From an uncultured Bdellovibrionales bacterium (GTDB lineage: Bacteria > Bdellovibrionota > Bdellovibrionia > Bdellovibrionales > JAMPXM01), in contig CALBDW010000139.1 in the NCBI GenBank assembly GCA_937927435.1, positions 1 through 41,291 on the forward strand: DNA of 41,291 nucleotides, given 5' to 3'. The position numbers and the translations under genes were made by a program. This document shows, piece by piece, positions 21,939 to 31,580 of the stretch (its first letter is position 1; every line of letters starts with the position of its first letter). The notes beneath the pieces were generated by a model. It was not told the DNA's origin, ran no database searches, and was given only the letters and a program-made list of their open reading frames with translations.

Positions 21939-23591
21939 GTGGGTATGCAGAACTTAATCCGAAGCCTTGTCGTCCAGTTTCGTGAGTTCTACAAGAACCT
22001 CACTCCGATGAAGCGGATGTCGATAACCGTCGCATCGGTTATCGTGCTCGCGAGCATCGGCTTGGTGCTGGTCATGGTCTCCGGAACGGATTACGTTCCT
22101 TTGTTGAGGGATATTCCCGACGATCAAACCGCCCACATCGTCGAAAAGCTCCGCGAGAAGAACATCCCGTTCAAGGTTCAGGACAACGGCCGCGTCGTTC
22201 TCGTGCCGAAGGAACTCCAGCATTCGACTTACATGGTTCTGATGTCCGAACTCGGTTCGGGGAAAATCGGCACGATCGGCTTGGAGCTCTTCGATAAACA
22301 GGATTTCGGTGCGACTTCCTACGCGCAAAGAATCAATTACCAAAGAGCGCTCCAAGGGGAACTCATGCGCGCCATCAATACTTTGGATGCGGTCAAGCGC
22401 TCCAAGGTGATGCTCGCGCTTCCGACGAAGAAAACCTTCCTCGAAGACGGTGGGAAGCCGACCGCGAGCGTCGTCGTCGAGCTCCACGGTGGACGTGCGC
22501 TGACGGACGACCAAGTCCGCGGCATCACGTATCTTGTCGCGAACGCGGTGGAAGGGCTTGAACCTGAGAACGTGACGGTCGTCGACTCGCGAGGAAAAGT
22601 GCTTTCGAAGCCGAGTGATCCGATGGCGGCCGGAAACGCGCAGCTGGCGGAACTCCAGTCACGGAAAGAGCGCGAACTTGAAGAAAAAATCGAAAACATT
22701 CTTTCGCGCGTGGTCGGTAACGGAAAAGTGATCGCGCGGGTCAGCGCGCAACTGACAAACCGCCACATGCAGACCATGGAAGAAAGCGTCGACCCGGACA
22801 AGACGGCGCTTCTCAGTGTGCAAACGGAAGAAGAGCATCTTGACGGCGCACGCACCAGCCCGACGGGTGTGGCCGGCGCGCGCGCGAACCTGCCGGGTGC
22901 GGACACCGGTCAGGTCGGTTTCACCCAGAACGTCCGCAAGGAGTTGAAGCAACAGAACTTCAGCGTTCCGAAAACGGTTCGTAACATCCGCGAAGCCGCT
23001 GGCAGTATCGAGCGCCTGACGGTCGCGGTCGTGGTGGACGGCACGGTTGCGACGCGAATCAACGAAAAAGGTGAGGAAGAGGAGGTCTACACTCCGCGTA
23101 CTCCGGAAGAATTGGCGAAGTTCGAAACCATCGTGAAAAACGCGATCGGCTTCAATGAAGCGCGGGGAGACTCTGTCAAGATCGAGAACATCCGCTTCAC
23201 GAAAGAGGACTTCACCGAAAGCGAACGGCTGATGACGACCCTCGAGCGCAAGAAGCTCATGAACTCGCTTCTCAAGTGGGCGCTTTTAGCTCTCGCGCTT
23301 ACGATGTTCTTCTTCCTCGTGATCCGGCCGTTCATGAGATGGGTGACCGACAGCTTCCAGGATTCCGTGGAAGACCTGTTGCCCAGAACGATCGAGGAAC
23401 TCGAAGAGTTGCAGTCGGTGGATAACACACTTCCGGGCATGTCGAGCGCGCTGCCTGTTCTTGAGGAGTCGCTCGATCCCGATAAAGCTGAGTCCGAACT
23501 GTTGAAAGAACGCATTATGTCCTTGATGGAGAAAGATGAAGAAAAGGCCGCCGGTGCGTTCAGTCTCTGGCTCGTGAGAAAGGATACCTGA
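21939..23591 (+). CDS. fliF: Flagellar MS-ring protein FliF
   Basis: A 550-residue MS-ring subunit. The first membrane segment (about 28-48) is followed by the YscJ/FliF ring-building domain (LLRDIPDDQTAHIVEKLREK), the large periplasmic region, a second membrane segment (WALLALALTMFFFLVIRPFM) and a short cytoplasmic tail that binds FliG. The GTG at 21939 or ATG at 21945 could serve as start; they differ by two residues. It sits between fliE and fliG. Confidence 0.95.
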   Translation: MGMQNLIRSLVVQFREFYKNLTPMKRMSITVASVIVLASIGLVLVMVSGTDYVPLLRDIPDDQTAHIVEKLREKNIPFKVQDNGRVVLVPKELQHSTYMVLMSELGSGKIGTIGLELFDKQDFGATSYAQRINYQRALQGELMRAINTLDAVKRSKVMLALPTKKTFLEDGGKPTASVVVELHGGRALTDDQVRGITYLVANAVEGLEPENVTVVDSRGKVLSKPSDPMAAGNAQLAELQSRKERELEEKIENILSRVVGNGKVIARVSAQLTNRHMQTMEESVDPDKTALLSVQTEEEHLDGARTSPTGVAGARANLPGADTGQVGFTQNVRKELKQQNFSVPKTVRNIREAAGSIERLTVAVVVDGTVATRINEKGEEEEVYTPRTPEELAKFETIVKNAIGFNEARGDSVKIENIRFTKEDFTESERLMTTLERKKLMNSLLKWALLALALTMFFFLVIRPFMRWVTDSFQDSVEDLLPRTIEELEELQSVDNTLPGMSSALPVLEESLDPDKAESELLKERIMSLMEKDEEKAAGAFSLWLVRKDT

Positions 23592-23594
23592 CCC

Positions 23595-24638
23595 ATGAAC
23601 GCGATTCGCTTAGTCAAACCTGACGGCATTGATTACGACAACCTGAAAGGTTTTGAAAAGGCCGCCATTCTCATGAACTACCTGGGGCCGGCCGCAGCGA
23701 AGAAGCTTTTGAAACGGATGGATGACGGTGACATTCGGAAGCTGCTGACCGTCATGAACAAGCTTCGGATCGTCCCGATCGCCGTCACGAAACGCGTTCT
23801 TGAGGAGTATTATGAACTCATCAGCGAATCGGAGGATTACATCTTCTCGGACGCGGTCACTTCGAAGGAAACTGTCGTCGAAGCGCTCGGCGAAGAGCGC
23901 GCTCGCGGTGTGCTCGGTCACTTGAACGTCAACACATCTTCACGCCCGTCGCTCGAGAGCTTGGAACTTGTCGACGCGAAAAGCTTGGCGAACTTCCTGA
24001 TTCACGAGCATCCGCAAACGGTTTCGGTCATCCTGGCTCATCTCGAGCCTGAAAAACGGGGCGAGGTTCTGAAGCGCTTGCCCGAGTCTTTGCAGGCTGA
24101 GGTCGTTCTGCGTATGGCGAACCTCGATCATGTGGCTCCGGAGCTGATTCAGGAAGTTGACCGTGTTCTCAAAGAAGAGCTTGCGAATCTCGGTACCGTC
24201 GAGCAGGCCACGTTGGGCGGCGTTCAGCCGGTGGCCGAAATGCTCAACGTCATGGACAAGAACACGGAGAAGGCGATCATGTCGCGGATCGAGGAACGCG
24301 ACCCGATCCTCGCGGAGGAAATCCGCAAGCTCATGTTCGTCTTCGACGACATCGTCAAGATCGACGACAAAGGCATTCAGACGCTCCTCAAGGAGGTTCC
24401 CAACGAGAAGCTCCTTTTGGCTCTCAAAACGGCGAGCGAAGAGATTCGCAACAAGATTTTCAAGAATATGTCGCAGCGTGGAGCGCAAATGCTCAAGGAG
24501 GACCTCGCGAATCTCGGTCCTTCGCGTCTGTCGGACGTCGAGGCGGCTCAAGTCGAAATCGTCAACATCGCCCGCAGGCTCGAAGCCGAAGGCAAAATCC
24601 TTATCGCGCGCGGCGGTTCGGAAGACGCTCTGGTCTGA
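23595..24638 (+). CDS. fliG: Flagellar motor switch protein FliG
   Basis: A 347-residue switch and rotor protein. The middle domain contains EHPQTVSVILAHLEPEKRGE, the characteristic FliG helix. The C-terminal torque domain has the charged segment around DPILAEEIRKLMFVFDDI and later SRGAQMLKEDLANLG-type residues that interact with MotA. It begins 3 bp after fliF, and its 3' end is 15 bp from fliH. Confidence 0.97.
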   Translation: MNAIRLVKPDGIDYDNLKGFEKAAILMNYLGPAAAKKLLKRMDDGDIRKLLTVMNKLRIVPIAVTKRVLEEYYELISESEDYIFSDAVTSKETVVEALGEERARGVLGHLNVNTSSRPSLESLELVDAKSLANFLIHEHPQTVSVILAHLEPEKRGEVLKRLPESLQAEVVLRMANLDHVAPELIQEVDRVLKEELANLGTVEQATLGGVQPVAEMLNVMDKNTEKAIMSRIEERDPILAEEIRKLMFVFDDIVKIDDKGIQTLLKEVPNEKLLLALKTASEEIRNKIFKNMSQRGAQMLKEDLANLGPSRLSDVEAAQVEIVNIARRLEAEGKILIARGGSEDALV

Positions 24639-24653
24639 TAGAGGGACGGCGGA

Positions 24654-25529
24654 ATGTTATTGCGGAAGATCGTGCTCTCCAAAGAGGAAGCGGACAAAGT
24701 CGCGGTGGCGTATACTCCGATGCGGTTTCCCACGGTTATCCAGCCGACTGCCCGCGACTTCGTGGCTCTTCAGACCCGTGCGGACGGCACGGAGCCGAGT
24801 TTCCGTATCGACAAAATCGTCGCTCAACAGACAGGTATCGCCGATCTCGAACGGTTGTCGATCGAAGAGAAGGTCGAACGGGAAGCGCTGGCGAGAGTCA
24901 AGGACCTGCAGGAGCAAGCGTACCAGGAGGCCTACCAGCTCGGTTTCGACGAAGGGCGCGAAGCCGCGTTCGTCGAGCGGAAGGTGGAACTGGCGCACAG
25001 TCTCGACCGTTTGTCGAGTCTTATAGCATCGATCGAGCGCCTGAAAACCGATTTGATCGCGAGCAATGAGACGCAGATCATGCGGCTGACCTTCGAGATG
25101 GCGAAACGTATCGCCATGCATGAGATTTCTATCCGCCCCGACGCGGTTTTGGAAGTGATGAGGCAAGCGGCTGAAAGCGCGCAAACGAACGAGACGATCA
25201 CGATCCGAGTCTCCCGGGACGACTACAATTTCATTGAAACGGTGAAGGACAAGCTCGGGAAAGACTTCGACTTCCTCCAACGGGCTAAACTCGAGGCCTC
25301 CGATGAGGTGACTCACGGCGGATGCATTATCGAAACGAGTTACGGAGCTGTGAACGCGACCGTCGAGCAACGGCTTTCGAAACTTTGGGAAACTCTCGCG
25401 GAAAAACTTCCGAAAATCCGCGACATCGTGAAGGTTGAGGGATCGGGGCAAGCAGCGTTTGACGATGTGCCGGATATCCCCGTGATCGAAGACGAATCTT
25501 CAGACGGAAGCGAAAACGAGGAGCGTTGA
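24654..25529 (+). CDS. fliH: Flagellar export ATPase regulator FliH
   Basis: A 291-residue FliH. A variable N-terminus precedes a glutamate- and alanine-rich helical segment (EAYQLGFDEGREAAFVERK), then the V-type ATPase E-subunit-like C-terminal domain (ILEVMRQAAE-like helix and THGGCIIETSYGAVNATVEQ). FliH dimers hold FliI and escort it to the export gate. The C-terminal acidic tail is longer than in enteric homologues. Identification rests on the conserved C-terminal domain and its place between fliG and fliI. Confidence 0.9.
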   Translation: MLLRKIVLSKEEADKVAVAYTPMRFPTVIQPTARDFVALQTRADGTEPSFRIDKIVAQQTGIADLERLSIEEKVEREALARVKDLQEQAYQEAYQLGFDEGREAAFVERKVELAHSLDRLSSLIASIERLKTDLIASNETQIMRLTFEMAKRIAMHEISIRPDAVLEVMRQAAESAQTNETITIRVSRDDYNFIETVKDKLGKDFDFLQRAKLEASDEVTHGGCIIETSYGAVNATVEQRLSKLWETLAEKLPKIRDIVKVEGSGQAAFDDVPDIPVIEDESSDGSENEER

Positions 25530-25530
25530 T

Positions 25531-26868
25531 TTGGCGGCGCCTGAAGAGATTTACGATCTTCGCTTGGAACGTTACGAGAGGGTTCTCGAGCGCACTTTAT
25601 TGACGGAAGACTCGGGCAAAGTCACTCGGGTCGTCGGTCAGGTGATCACGGGATACCTTCCCGGAGCTTCGGTCGGCTCGGTCTGTGCGATCTATCCCTC
25701 TCAAGGATTCGATAAGTTTCTTGCCGAAGTCGTCGGGTTCAATGACCGTAACGTGCTTTTGATGCCTCTCGGAGATATGCGAGGTGTGGGCCTTGGCTCG
25801 CGCATCGTACTTGAGCGGCCGGTGGCGACCGTCAAAGTCGGACCGCAACTTTTAGGAAGGGTGATCGACGGTCTCGGAGAGCCGCTCGACGGCTTGGGGC
25901 CGATCGATTCGATTGAGGAGAGTCTGATTTACAATCCCGTCGGGAATCCGCTCGACCGAGAGCCGATTCACGAACCGGTGGACCTCGGAGTGCGCGCGAT
26001 CAATTCCCTCATTACGGTCGGGCGCGGACAGCGGGTGGCGATCATGGCCGGCTCCGGCGTCGGTAAGTCGGTTCTCATGGGTATGATGGCGAGAAATTCG
26101 AACGCCGACGTTAACGTGATCGCTTTGATCGGCGAGCGCGGTCGGGAGGTCAAGGAGTTCATTGAGGAGATCCTCGGTCCCGAAGGATTGGCTCGCTCGG
26201 TCGTCGTCGTTGCCACAAGTGACCAAAGCCCTCTCTTGCGGATGCGTGCTTCCTACGTAGCGACGACTCTAGCGGAATACTTCTGCGGACTCGGCAAACA
26301 CGTTCTTCTGATGATGGACTCTGTCACGCGTTTCGCGATGGCGCAAAGGGAAATCGGCTTGAGCACAGGAGAACCGCCGGCTTCGAAAGGTTACACACCG
26401 AGCGTGTTCGCTGCTCTTCCGAAGATGCTCGAACGTGTCGGCGCTTTCGCCGGCAAAGGCTCCGTCACGGGGCTCTACACGGTTCTCGTCGAAGGCGACG
26501 ACATGGACGATCCGATCGGTGACGCAGTCCGGTCGATCGTGGATGGTCACATCGTTCTCGACAGGAAGCTTGCGAGCCGCGGGCACTTTCCGGCGATCGA
26601 TGTGTTGCCGAGTACAAGCCGGGTGATGAGAAATGTCGTCAGCAAGAAATTCCTCGCGTTGGCGAGACGCATGCGCGGTCACTTGGCCGTTTACCGGGAC
26701 GCTGAAGATTTGATCAACATCGGCGCTTACAAGGCTGGTTCGAATCCGGAAATTGATGAGGCGATCCGTGTTTATCCGCAAATCGTTTCGTTCCTCAAAC
26801 AGGACATTGACGAATCGACGGACTTGAAGACCTGCGAAGAGCTGATGGAACAGATTGTCGGTAGCTGA
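25531..26868 (+). CDS. fliI: Flagellum-specific export ATPase FliI
   Basis: A 445-residue type III export ATPase, homologous to the F1 beta subunit. It has the Walker A AGSGVGKS (173-180), GERGREVKEFIEEILG, Walker B LLMMDSVTRFA and GEPPASKGYTPSVFA. The start is TTG at 25531, supported by GAGGAG about 9 nt upstream. Its stop shares one base with the fliJ ATG (TGATG). Confidence 0.96.
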   Translation: MAAPEEIYDLRLERYERVLERTLLTEDSGKVTRVVGQVITGYLPGASVGSVCAIYPSQGFDKFLAEVVGFNDRNVLLMPLGDMRGVGLGSRIVLERPVATVKVGPQLLGRVIDGLGEPLDGLGPIDSIEESLIYNPVGNPLDREPIHEPVDLGVRAINSLITVGRGQRVAIMAGSGVGKSVLMGMMARNSNADVNVIALIGERGREVKEFIEEILGPEGLARSVVVVATSDQSPLLRMRASYVATTLAEYFCGLGKHVLLMMDSVTRFAMAQREIGLSTGEPPASKGYTPSVFAALPKMLERVGAFAGKGSVTGLYTVLVEGDDMDDPIGDAVRSIVDGHIVLDRKLASRGHFPAIDVLPSTSRVMRNVVSKKFLALARRMRGHLAVYRDAEDLINIGAYKAGSNPEIDEAIRVYPQIVSFLKQDIDESTDLKTCEELMEQIVGS

Positions 26869-27320
26869 TGAAATTTAAGTTCAAGTTCCAGAAATTGTTG
26901 GATCACAGGCGCGCCTTAGAGAACGTAGCCCGGCGCGAATGGCTTGAGGCAAAGGCGGCCGTCGATAAGGCGCGGGCCGAGCTTCAGGACATGTACGCTC
27001 AAATCGACGCTGCCCGCATGCGAGCTTCGCAGATCGAGAAAGAAGGCGGCGCGCGGGGCGGCGAACTGGTGCAAATCGACGAGTTCATCTCGGGCCAGTA
27101 TATCCGCATCGAAAGACACCGCGCCGCCATGCGGCCGTTGATCGAGGAAGAGGAGCGGAAGCACGAGAACCTCGTCGCAGCCGCCCGTGAAAGAAAAACG
27201 ATCGAGAAATTGCTCGAAAGACACTACGAAGACTTCCGCTTGAAGCGGAAGAAGCAAGAACTCAAATCGATAGACGATCTTGTGGTCATGCGCTTTCGCC
27301 ACGCAGAGGACGATTTATGA
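26868..27320 (+). CDS. fliJ: Flagellar export chaperone FliJ
   Basis: A 150-residue protein that is almost entirely coiled coil and highly charged, beginning MKFKFKFQKLLDHRRALEN, a typical FliJ start. FliJ links the FliI hexamer to the export gate. It is one base overlapped with fliI and four bases with the next gene (ATGA). Sequence conservation in this family is low, so position supports the call as much as sequence does. Confidence 0.88.
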   Translation: MKFKFKFQKLLDHRRALENVARREWLEAKAAVDKARAELQDMYAQIDAARMRASQIEKEGGARGGELVQIDEFISGQYIRIERHRAAMRPLIEEEERKHENLVAAARERKTIEKLLERHYEDFRLKRKKQELKSIDDLVVMRFRHAEDDL

Positions 27321-28225
27321 ATAACGGGTACGAGCGGTTTTTCAAGCAGGCACAACAGGCCAGAGGTCTTGTCGACAGTAAGGAGCCGAAGTTTCGGTTG
27401 AAACCGAAGAAAGAGGCGAAGCCCGAGACGCCCGAAGAACGTTTGCGTAAGGAAATCGCTAAACGTATTCGCGCGAAAAAACGCCAGGCTTTGGAGAGGA
27501 AGAAATTGCCGGTTTATCCCGTTGTCGTCTCGGCCATCGCCTTCGTTCTTTGTGGCCTCGCTTACCACTATTCGGATGAGCTCGTTTGGCTGGAAAGAAT
27601 TGAGATCGGCTTCCTCGGCTCCGCGCGGGCGGCGGGCGAAACTGCTTCGAACGAACCCCTGAAAAACGTCGCGCAACCGGCAAAATCGTCCCAGGACGGT
27701 CGAGAACAAGCGGCAAACTCTGCCGGGCCCAACGGCGGGACGGTTGCGAAGCCGTCAGAACAAACGAAGCAATGGACCCAGGAAGAAATCAATTATTTCA
27801 CTAAGTTAAACGAACGGAAGAGAGAACTGGATCAGCGTGAGGCGGAACTCGCGAAGTTGGAAGAGGAATTGCAGAGAAGAAAAGAAGAACTCGACGAGAA
27901 GCTCAAACAGCTCGAGAACATGCGGGCTGAGATTTCTAAAGCGCTTGCTTCGAGAGTGGCGGAAGACCAAGCGCGAGTGATGAAGCTCGTCGAAGTTTAC
28001 TCTGGCATGAAGCCAGCACAAGCGGCGAGGGTGATCGAGACATTGAACGAGGATTTGGCGGTGGAAGTTCTCGAGAAGATGAAAAAGAAAAACGCGGCCG
28101 AAATCCTCGATATGATGGATGCGAAAAAAGCGCGCCGTCTCTCGGAACTCCTTGCGGGATATCAAAAGACGGCTTCGTCTGAAGCGGAAGTGAGAGTGCC
28201 TGCGAACGCTGAAGAAGGGAACTGA
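27317..28225 (+). CDS. MotE/FlbB-like membrane protein of the flagellar operon
   Basis: A 302-residue protein with a basic cytoplasmic N-terminus, one membrane segment (about 66-84), a serine- and alanine-rich linker, a coiled coil (about 155-215) and a C-terminal domain (about 220-290). That domain reads VEVYSGMKPAQAARVIETLN then AAEILDMMDAKKARRLSELL. This is the MgtE-N/FliG-N-like module found in MotE and FlbB, which stabilise motor proteins in the periplasm. The start overlaps fliJ by 4 bp. Function by analogy to MotE is inference; the N-terminal domain is longer than in well-studied homologues. Confidence 0.75.
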   Translation: MNNGYERFFKQAQQARGLVDSKEPKFRLKPKKEAKPETPEERLRKEIAKRIRAKKRQALERKKLPVYPVVVSAIAFVLCGLAYHYSDELVWLERIEIGFLGSARAAGETASNEPLKNVAQPAKSSQDGREQAANSAGPNGGTVAKPSEQTKQWTQEEINYFTKLNERKRELDQREAELAKLEEELQRRKEELDEKLKQLENMRAEISKALASRVAEDQARVMKLVEVYSGMKPAQAARVIETLNEDLAVEVLEKMKKKNAAEILDMMDAKKARRLSELLAGYQKTASSEAEVRVPANAEEGN

Positions 28226-28231
28226 GGGAGC

Positions 28232-29983
28232 ATGAGCTTGATTAACGGGCTGAACTTTGATTTCATACCGCGCGCGGCCGATTTCAGCGGCGCGCGGTCA
28301 CAAGGAGCGGGCGAAACCGGCGCGAAGTCCGGTTTCGAGTCCGTCCTTGAGAAGGAATCGACGCCCCAAGCCGCCAAAGACTTCAAGAAGAAATGGCGAG
28401 AGCAGGACGAACTGAACGCCGCCCAGGCTTCTCCTCTTTTATCCAACGCGAACCAACCGGTGAGCGTCGAGCCTGAAGGCGCCGCAACGAACTCCGTGCA
28501 AGTGTTTGCGCCGGCGGAAAACGCACCGAGAACCGGCTCGTCGCCGGTCCGCGAGGCGATTCCGGCTGGGGTGAAAACGGACGAGGTGGCGGGCGCGACT
28601 CGTCGCCAAGCCATGGAGGAGTTTCTGAACTCCATGGAGAACGAACTCGGCATCAAACCCGAGAAAGTCATCGAAGCTTTCTCTCGGCTCGACGGCCAGG
28701 CGCTGCTCGCATCTCCGGAAGACACGGCGGAAGAATTCATCGCAAATCTTGACCTTCCTCCTGCCCAGGAGCCTCGCGCGGCTGAACTTTACATGGAAAT
28801 GCTGCGTGTGATCGGGGAGGTGGAAAGCGACGAAAAACTTTCGGATCGTGCTCCTCAGATCCATATCGACGTGGTCAGTAAGCGGGAGCAGTCGTTGCGC
28901 GAGGTGAACCGCTCGATCGACGAGTTGAACGCTGCATTCGCGCTTCGCAATCGCGTCGTCGGTACTCCGATGAGTGAATCCGAACGTGCGAAATTCGCCG
29001 TTGAACGAATGGATGCGCAGATTGCGCAGCTTATGAATGAGCGCCGTTTGAAGGCGGAAAAGAACGCCGATGACCAAGATGTGACTTTCGGACTCGGCGT
29101 CCTCGGAGTGACGGCGGGAACGAGCGGGGCATCGGGCGCTTCGGTTTCGGAAAGTGTGACGGAATCGACGAATGCCGTTCGCATGATGGGCGATGAGAAT
29201 GTCGGCGGGCGGGCGATGTTGCAGGAGAGCCCGCATGACTTTTTCGCTCAAGAAGGCGAGTTGAAAGGCGCGAAGAAGGTTGGATCGAAAGCCGCTGATT
29301 CCGCGGGCCATGAGTCGCTCGTGAAAGAGGTGAATACCGCGTATGCCGACGTCGAAGCGGCTTACATGGGAGTCGCCTCGAAGGCGAACGGTTTCTCGCT
29401 GAATGACGTGAGCGGGGAAAACGCGGGGACGACGTTGGCTCAACCGCCTCCGACCGCTGAAGACGAGAAAGAGAATATCCGCGAACTCGTCCGCCAAGCC
29501 CAGATCGCTCTTAAGAACGGTGGCGGCGAGGTGAATGTTGAGTTGAAGCCGGAAGGTTTAGGTCAGGTTCGTCTAAGAGTGAGCCTTGAGGACGGTCAAA
29601 TCAACGTTCGCATGCTAACCGAAAGTGATGCCGCGAAACGTCTTCTCGAAAAAGGATTGGATGAATTGCGGGCGGATCTGACGGCGCAAAACCTGAAGGT
29701 CGAGACGATGACGGTCGATATCGGCCGTGAATTGCAGAACTATCTCGAGCAGAGAAATGAAGAACAGGCCCGTGAGCAAGCCCGTCAAGCGATGATCGAT
29801 TTGATGGGACAATTCCGAGAGGAAAGAAACGCATTCCGCCAGAATTTCATGGAAAACACGGGATGGCGGCAATACCGGCAAGGACGTAATCTCAGCCTGA
29901 ATCCGGAGCCTGTAGAGGCCGCGGGTGTTTCCGGCTACCGCGCACGTTCGGCGTCGTCCGGCCGTTTGGATTTGGTGGCGTGA
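28232..29983 (+). CDS. fliK: Flagellar hook-length control protein FliK
   Basis: A 583-residue protein with a long, low-complexity, poorly conserved N-terminal ruler part and a conserved C-terminal domain. The latter contains LKPEGLGQVRLRVSLEDGQI and NVRMLTESDAAKRLLEKGLD, the Flg_hook signature that triggers substrate switching of the export gate. Position between the MotE-like gene and flgD agrees. A Shine-Dalgarno (GAGGGAG) precedes the ATG. Confidence 0.9.
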   Translation: MSLINGLNFDFIPRAADFSGARSQGAGETGAKSGFESVLEKESTPQAAKDFKKKWREQDELNAAQASPLLSNANQPVSVEPEGAATNSVQVFAPAENAPRTGSSPVREAIPAGVKTDEVAGATRRQAMEEFLNSMENELGIKPEKVIEAFSRLDGQALLASPEDTAEEFIANLDLPPAQEPRAAELYMEMLRVIGEVESDEKLSDRAPQIHIDVVSKREQSLREVNRSIDELNAAFALRNRVVGTPMSESERAKFAVERMDAQIAQLMNERRLKAEKNADDQDVTFGLGVLGVTAGTSGASGASVSESVTESTNAVRMMGDENVGGRAMLQESPHDFFAQEGELKGAKKVGSKAADSAGHESLVKEVNTAYADVEAAYMGVASKANGFSLNDVSGENAGTTLAQPPPTAEDEKENIRELVRQAQIALKNGGGEVNVELKPEGLGQVRLRVSLEDGQINVRMLTESDAAKRLLEKGLDELRADLTAQNLKVETMTVDIGRELQNYLEQRNEEQAREQARQAMIDLMGQFREERNAFRQNFMENTGWRQYRQGRNLSLNPEPVEAAGVSGYRARSASSGRLDLVA

Positions 29984-30005
29984 ACCATTTTTAAGGAAGT
30001 GATGG

Positions 30006-30995
30006 ATGTCGATCGTTGACGTGAAGCGCTCAGTTCAAGCGTTCTCGAGGGAGCCGATGCCTTCAAGTTTCAAGAGCAGCGGCGCGCAGACAGGCGGTGC
30101 CGGCGAATTCCAGAAGGTGTTTGGTGACCAGGCGCTCGGCGATGTTTTGAACCAAATCGCCGATCCGAACTGGATCGATCCTTCGAAGAAGATGCGCACG
30201 GTCGGCAACGATGAGCTTGGAAAAGATGCGTTCATGAAGCTCATGCTTGCGCAGATGAAGCATCAGGATCCGACGAACCCGCTGCAGAGCCACGAGATGG
30301 CGGCGCAGCTGGCGCAATTCACGTCGCTTGAACAGCTTACGAATATCAACGCGACGCTGAGCCAAATGCAAGGCGCGCAAGCTCCGGCCGTGAACTATCA
30401 AGCCCTCGCTTTGATCGGCAAAAAGGTGAGCGGAGATTCATCGAAATTCGTGCGTGCGGCCGGTGATACCAAGCACGCACTGAACTTCGAGTTGCTAGGC
30501 GACGCCGCGAAAGTCAAAGTCAGGATTAAGGATTCAACCGGAAAAATCGTACGCAAACTGGAACTCGGAAGTTTGAAGAAAGGCGCCAACACAGTCACGT
30601 GGAACGGCCTTAACGAAGAAGGCGCGCCTGCTAGGCCCGGTGAATACCGCATTTCGATTGAGGCGGTGTCGAGCAACGGTGGGAAAGTCTTCGCGAAGAC
30701 GACGTTCGGAGGACGCATTACGGGATTGAACTTCACTCCCGATGGGCCCGTTCTCATTGTCGGCGATCAATCGATCAAGTTGTCCGACGTTAAGAAGATT
30801 GAGGACGCAAGTCCGGAAGATGAGGTTCCGAACACTCCGGCTATTCCATTGAAAGCGGGAGATGTGGCAAAATTAGAGTCAGGCAGCGAAAGCGATAACG
30901 TTCCGCCGGCTGAGGAAGAGCACGTCGCTTCGAATATCGAAGAGATTCCGATGTCGGGACAGTTGTTGTCGAAGATTAAGACGGAAGTGAACTGA
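30006..30995 (+). CDS. flgD: Hook-assembly scaffold protein FlgD
   Basis: A 329-residue hook cap. The N-terminal signature is GKDAFMKLMLAQMKHQDPTN followed by QLAQFTSLEQLTNI. The middle contains an Ig-like/tudor hybrid (KKGANTVTWNGLNEEGAPAR). The C-terminal ~70 residues are acidic and proline-rich, longer than in E. coli FlgD (about 230 residues). The AGGAAG just upstream supports the start. Confidence 0.93.
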   Translation: MSIVDVKRSVQAFSREPMPSSFKSSGAQTGGAGEFQKVFGDQALGDVLNQIADPNWIDPSKKMRTVGNDELGKDAFMKLMLAQMKHQDPTNPLQSHEMAAQLAQFTSLEQLTNINATLSQMQGAQAPAVNYQALALIGKKVSGDSSKFVRAAGDTKHALNFELLGDAAKVKVRIKDSTGKIVRKLELGSLKKGANTVTWNGLNEEGAPARPGEYRISIEAVSSNGGKVFAKTTFGGRITGLNFTPDGPVLIVGDQSIKLSDVKKIEDASPEDEVPNTPAIPLKAGDVAKLESGSESDNVPPAEEEHVASNIEEIPMSGQLLSKIKTEVN

Positions 30996-30997
30996 CG

Positions 30998-31447
30998 ATG
31001 GCGATGGATACGGGCTTGGGACAAACGCGCTTGAATATATCGCCGGCCGGTGGTGCGGCGCGAGGCGCAGGAGTCGGCCTTGACGGCGTTGCGAGAGGAA
31101 TAAACGCCGATCAGGGCGCCGAGTTCCGTCGGTTGCTTGAACAGGCGACGTCGACGCAAGCTCCACGCGCAACCGTAGCGGGAGTCGCGGCCGATAAACT
31201 GAAATTTTCGGCACACGCGATCGACCGCATGAAGTCGCGCGGAATCAGCTTTAAGCCCGAAACGATGAGAGATATCGAAGCGGCCGTGAAGAAAGCGGCG
31301 GCCAAGGGCTCAAGAGACACGCTGGTGCTTGCGGGCGACGCCGCCTTGATCGTCAGCGTGAAAAACAACACCGTCGTGACGGTCATGGACCGGGCGGCGA
31401 TGAAAGACAACGTCTTCACGAACATCGATTCGACGGTGGTTATCTGA
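30998..31447 (+). CDS. TIGR02530-type flagellar operon protein
   Basis: A 149-residue protein whose C-terminal half carries FSAHAIDRMKSRGISFKPE and later SVKNNTVVTVMDRAAMKDNV-type residues, then IDSTVVI. This is the signature of the small flagellar operon protein usually found between flgD and flgE in Gram-positive and deltaproteobacterial clusters. Its molecular role is not established. It follows flgD with a 2-bp gap. Confidence 0.85.
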   Translation: MAMDTGLGQTRLNISPAGGAARGAGVGLDGVARGINADQGAEFRRLLEQATSTQAPRATVAGVAADKLKFSAHAIDRMKSRGISFKPETMRDIEAAVKKAAAKGSRDTLVLAGDAALIVSVKNNTVVTVMDRAAMKDNVFTNIDSTVVI

Positions 31448-31541
31448 GAATCGGTTTTCTGAAAACGGAATTGGAAAGGGATTTTAAAAAGCTCTTGGCG
31501 CATGAGGCGCCGGGCGGAAGGTAAGTGAGTTAACAACTAAC

Positions 31542-31580
31542 GGGCCGGTCCCAAGACGTCGACTACGGCTTGGGGGGCCC
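31542..31580 (+). promoter_or_regulatory. Structured leader upstream of flgE
   Basis: GGGCC-GG-TCCCAAG pairs with CTTGGGGGGCCC across a 13-nt loop, giving a stem of 12 pairs with a two-base bulge and one G-U pair. A second stem (GCCGC...GCGGC, about 31588-31609) and the AGGAGGGG ribosome site follow. It lies in a 181-bp gap between the TIGR02530 gene and flgE, otherwise with no clear sigma70 or sigma28 promoter. Confidence 0.5.

Noticed and set aside
28439..29497. Long minus-strand open frame inside fliK
   Set aside because: It is the shadow of fliK in GC-rich sequence, without motif or ribosome site; the same applies to other long antisense frames across the window.
31495..31511. Second sigma54-like site upstream of flgE (TTGG-N10-GC)
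   Set aside because: Only the GG and GC agree, and the sequence is better explained as a GGCGC/GCGCC hairpin.
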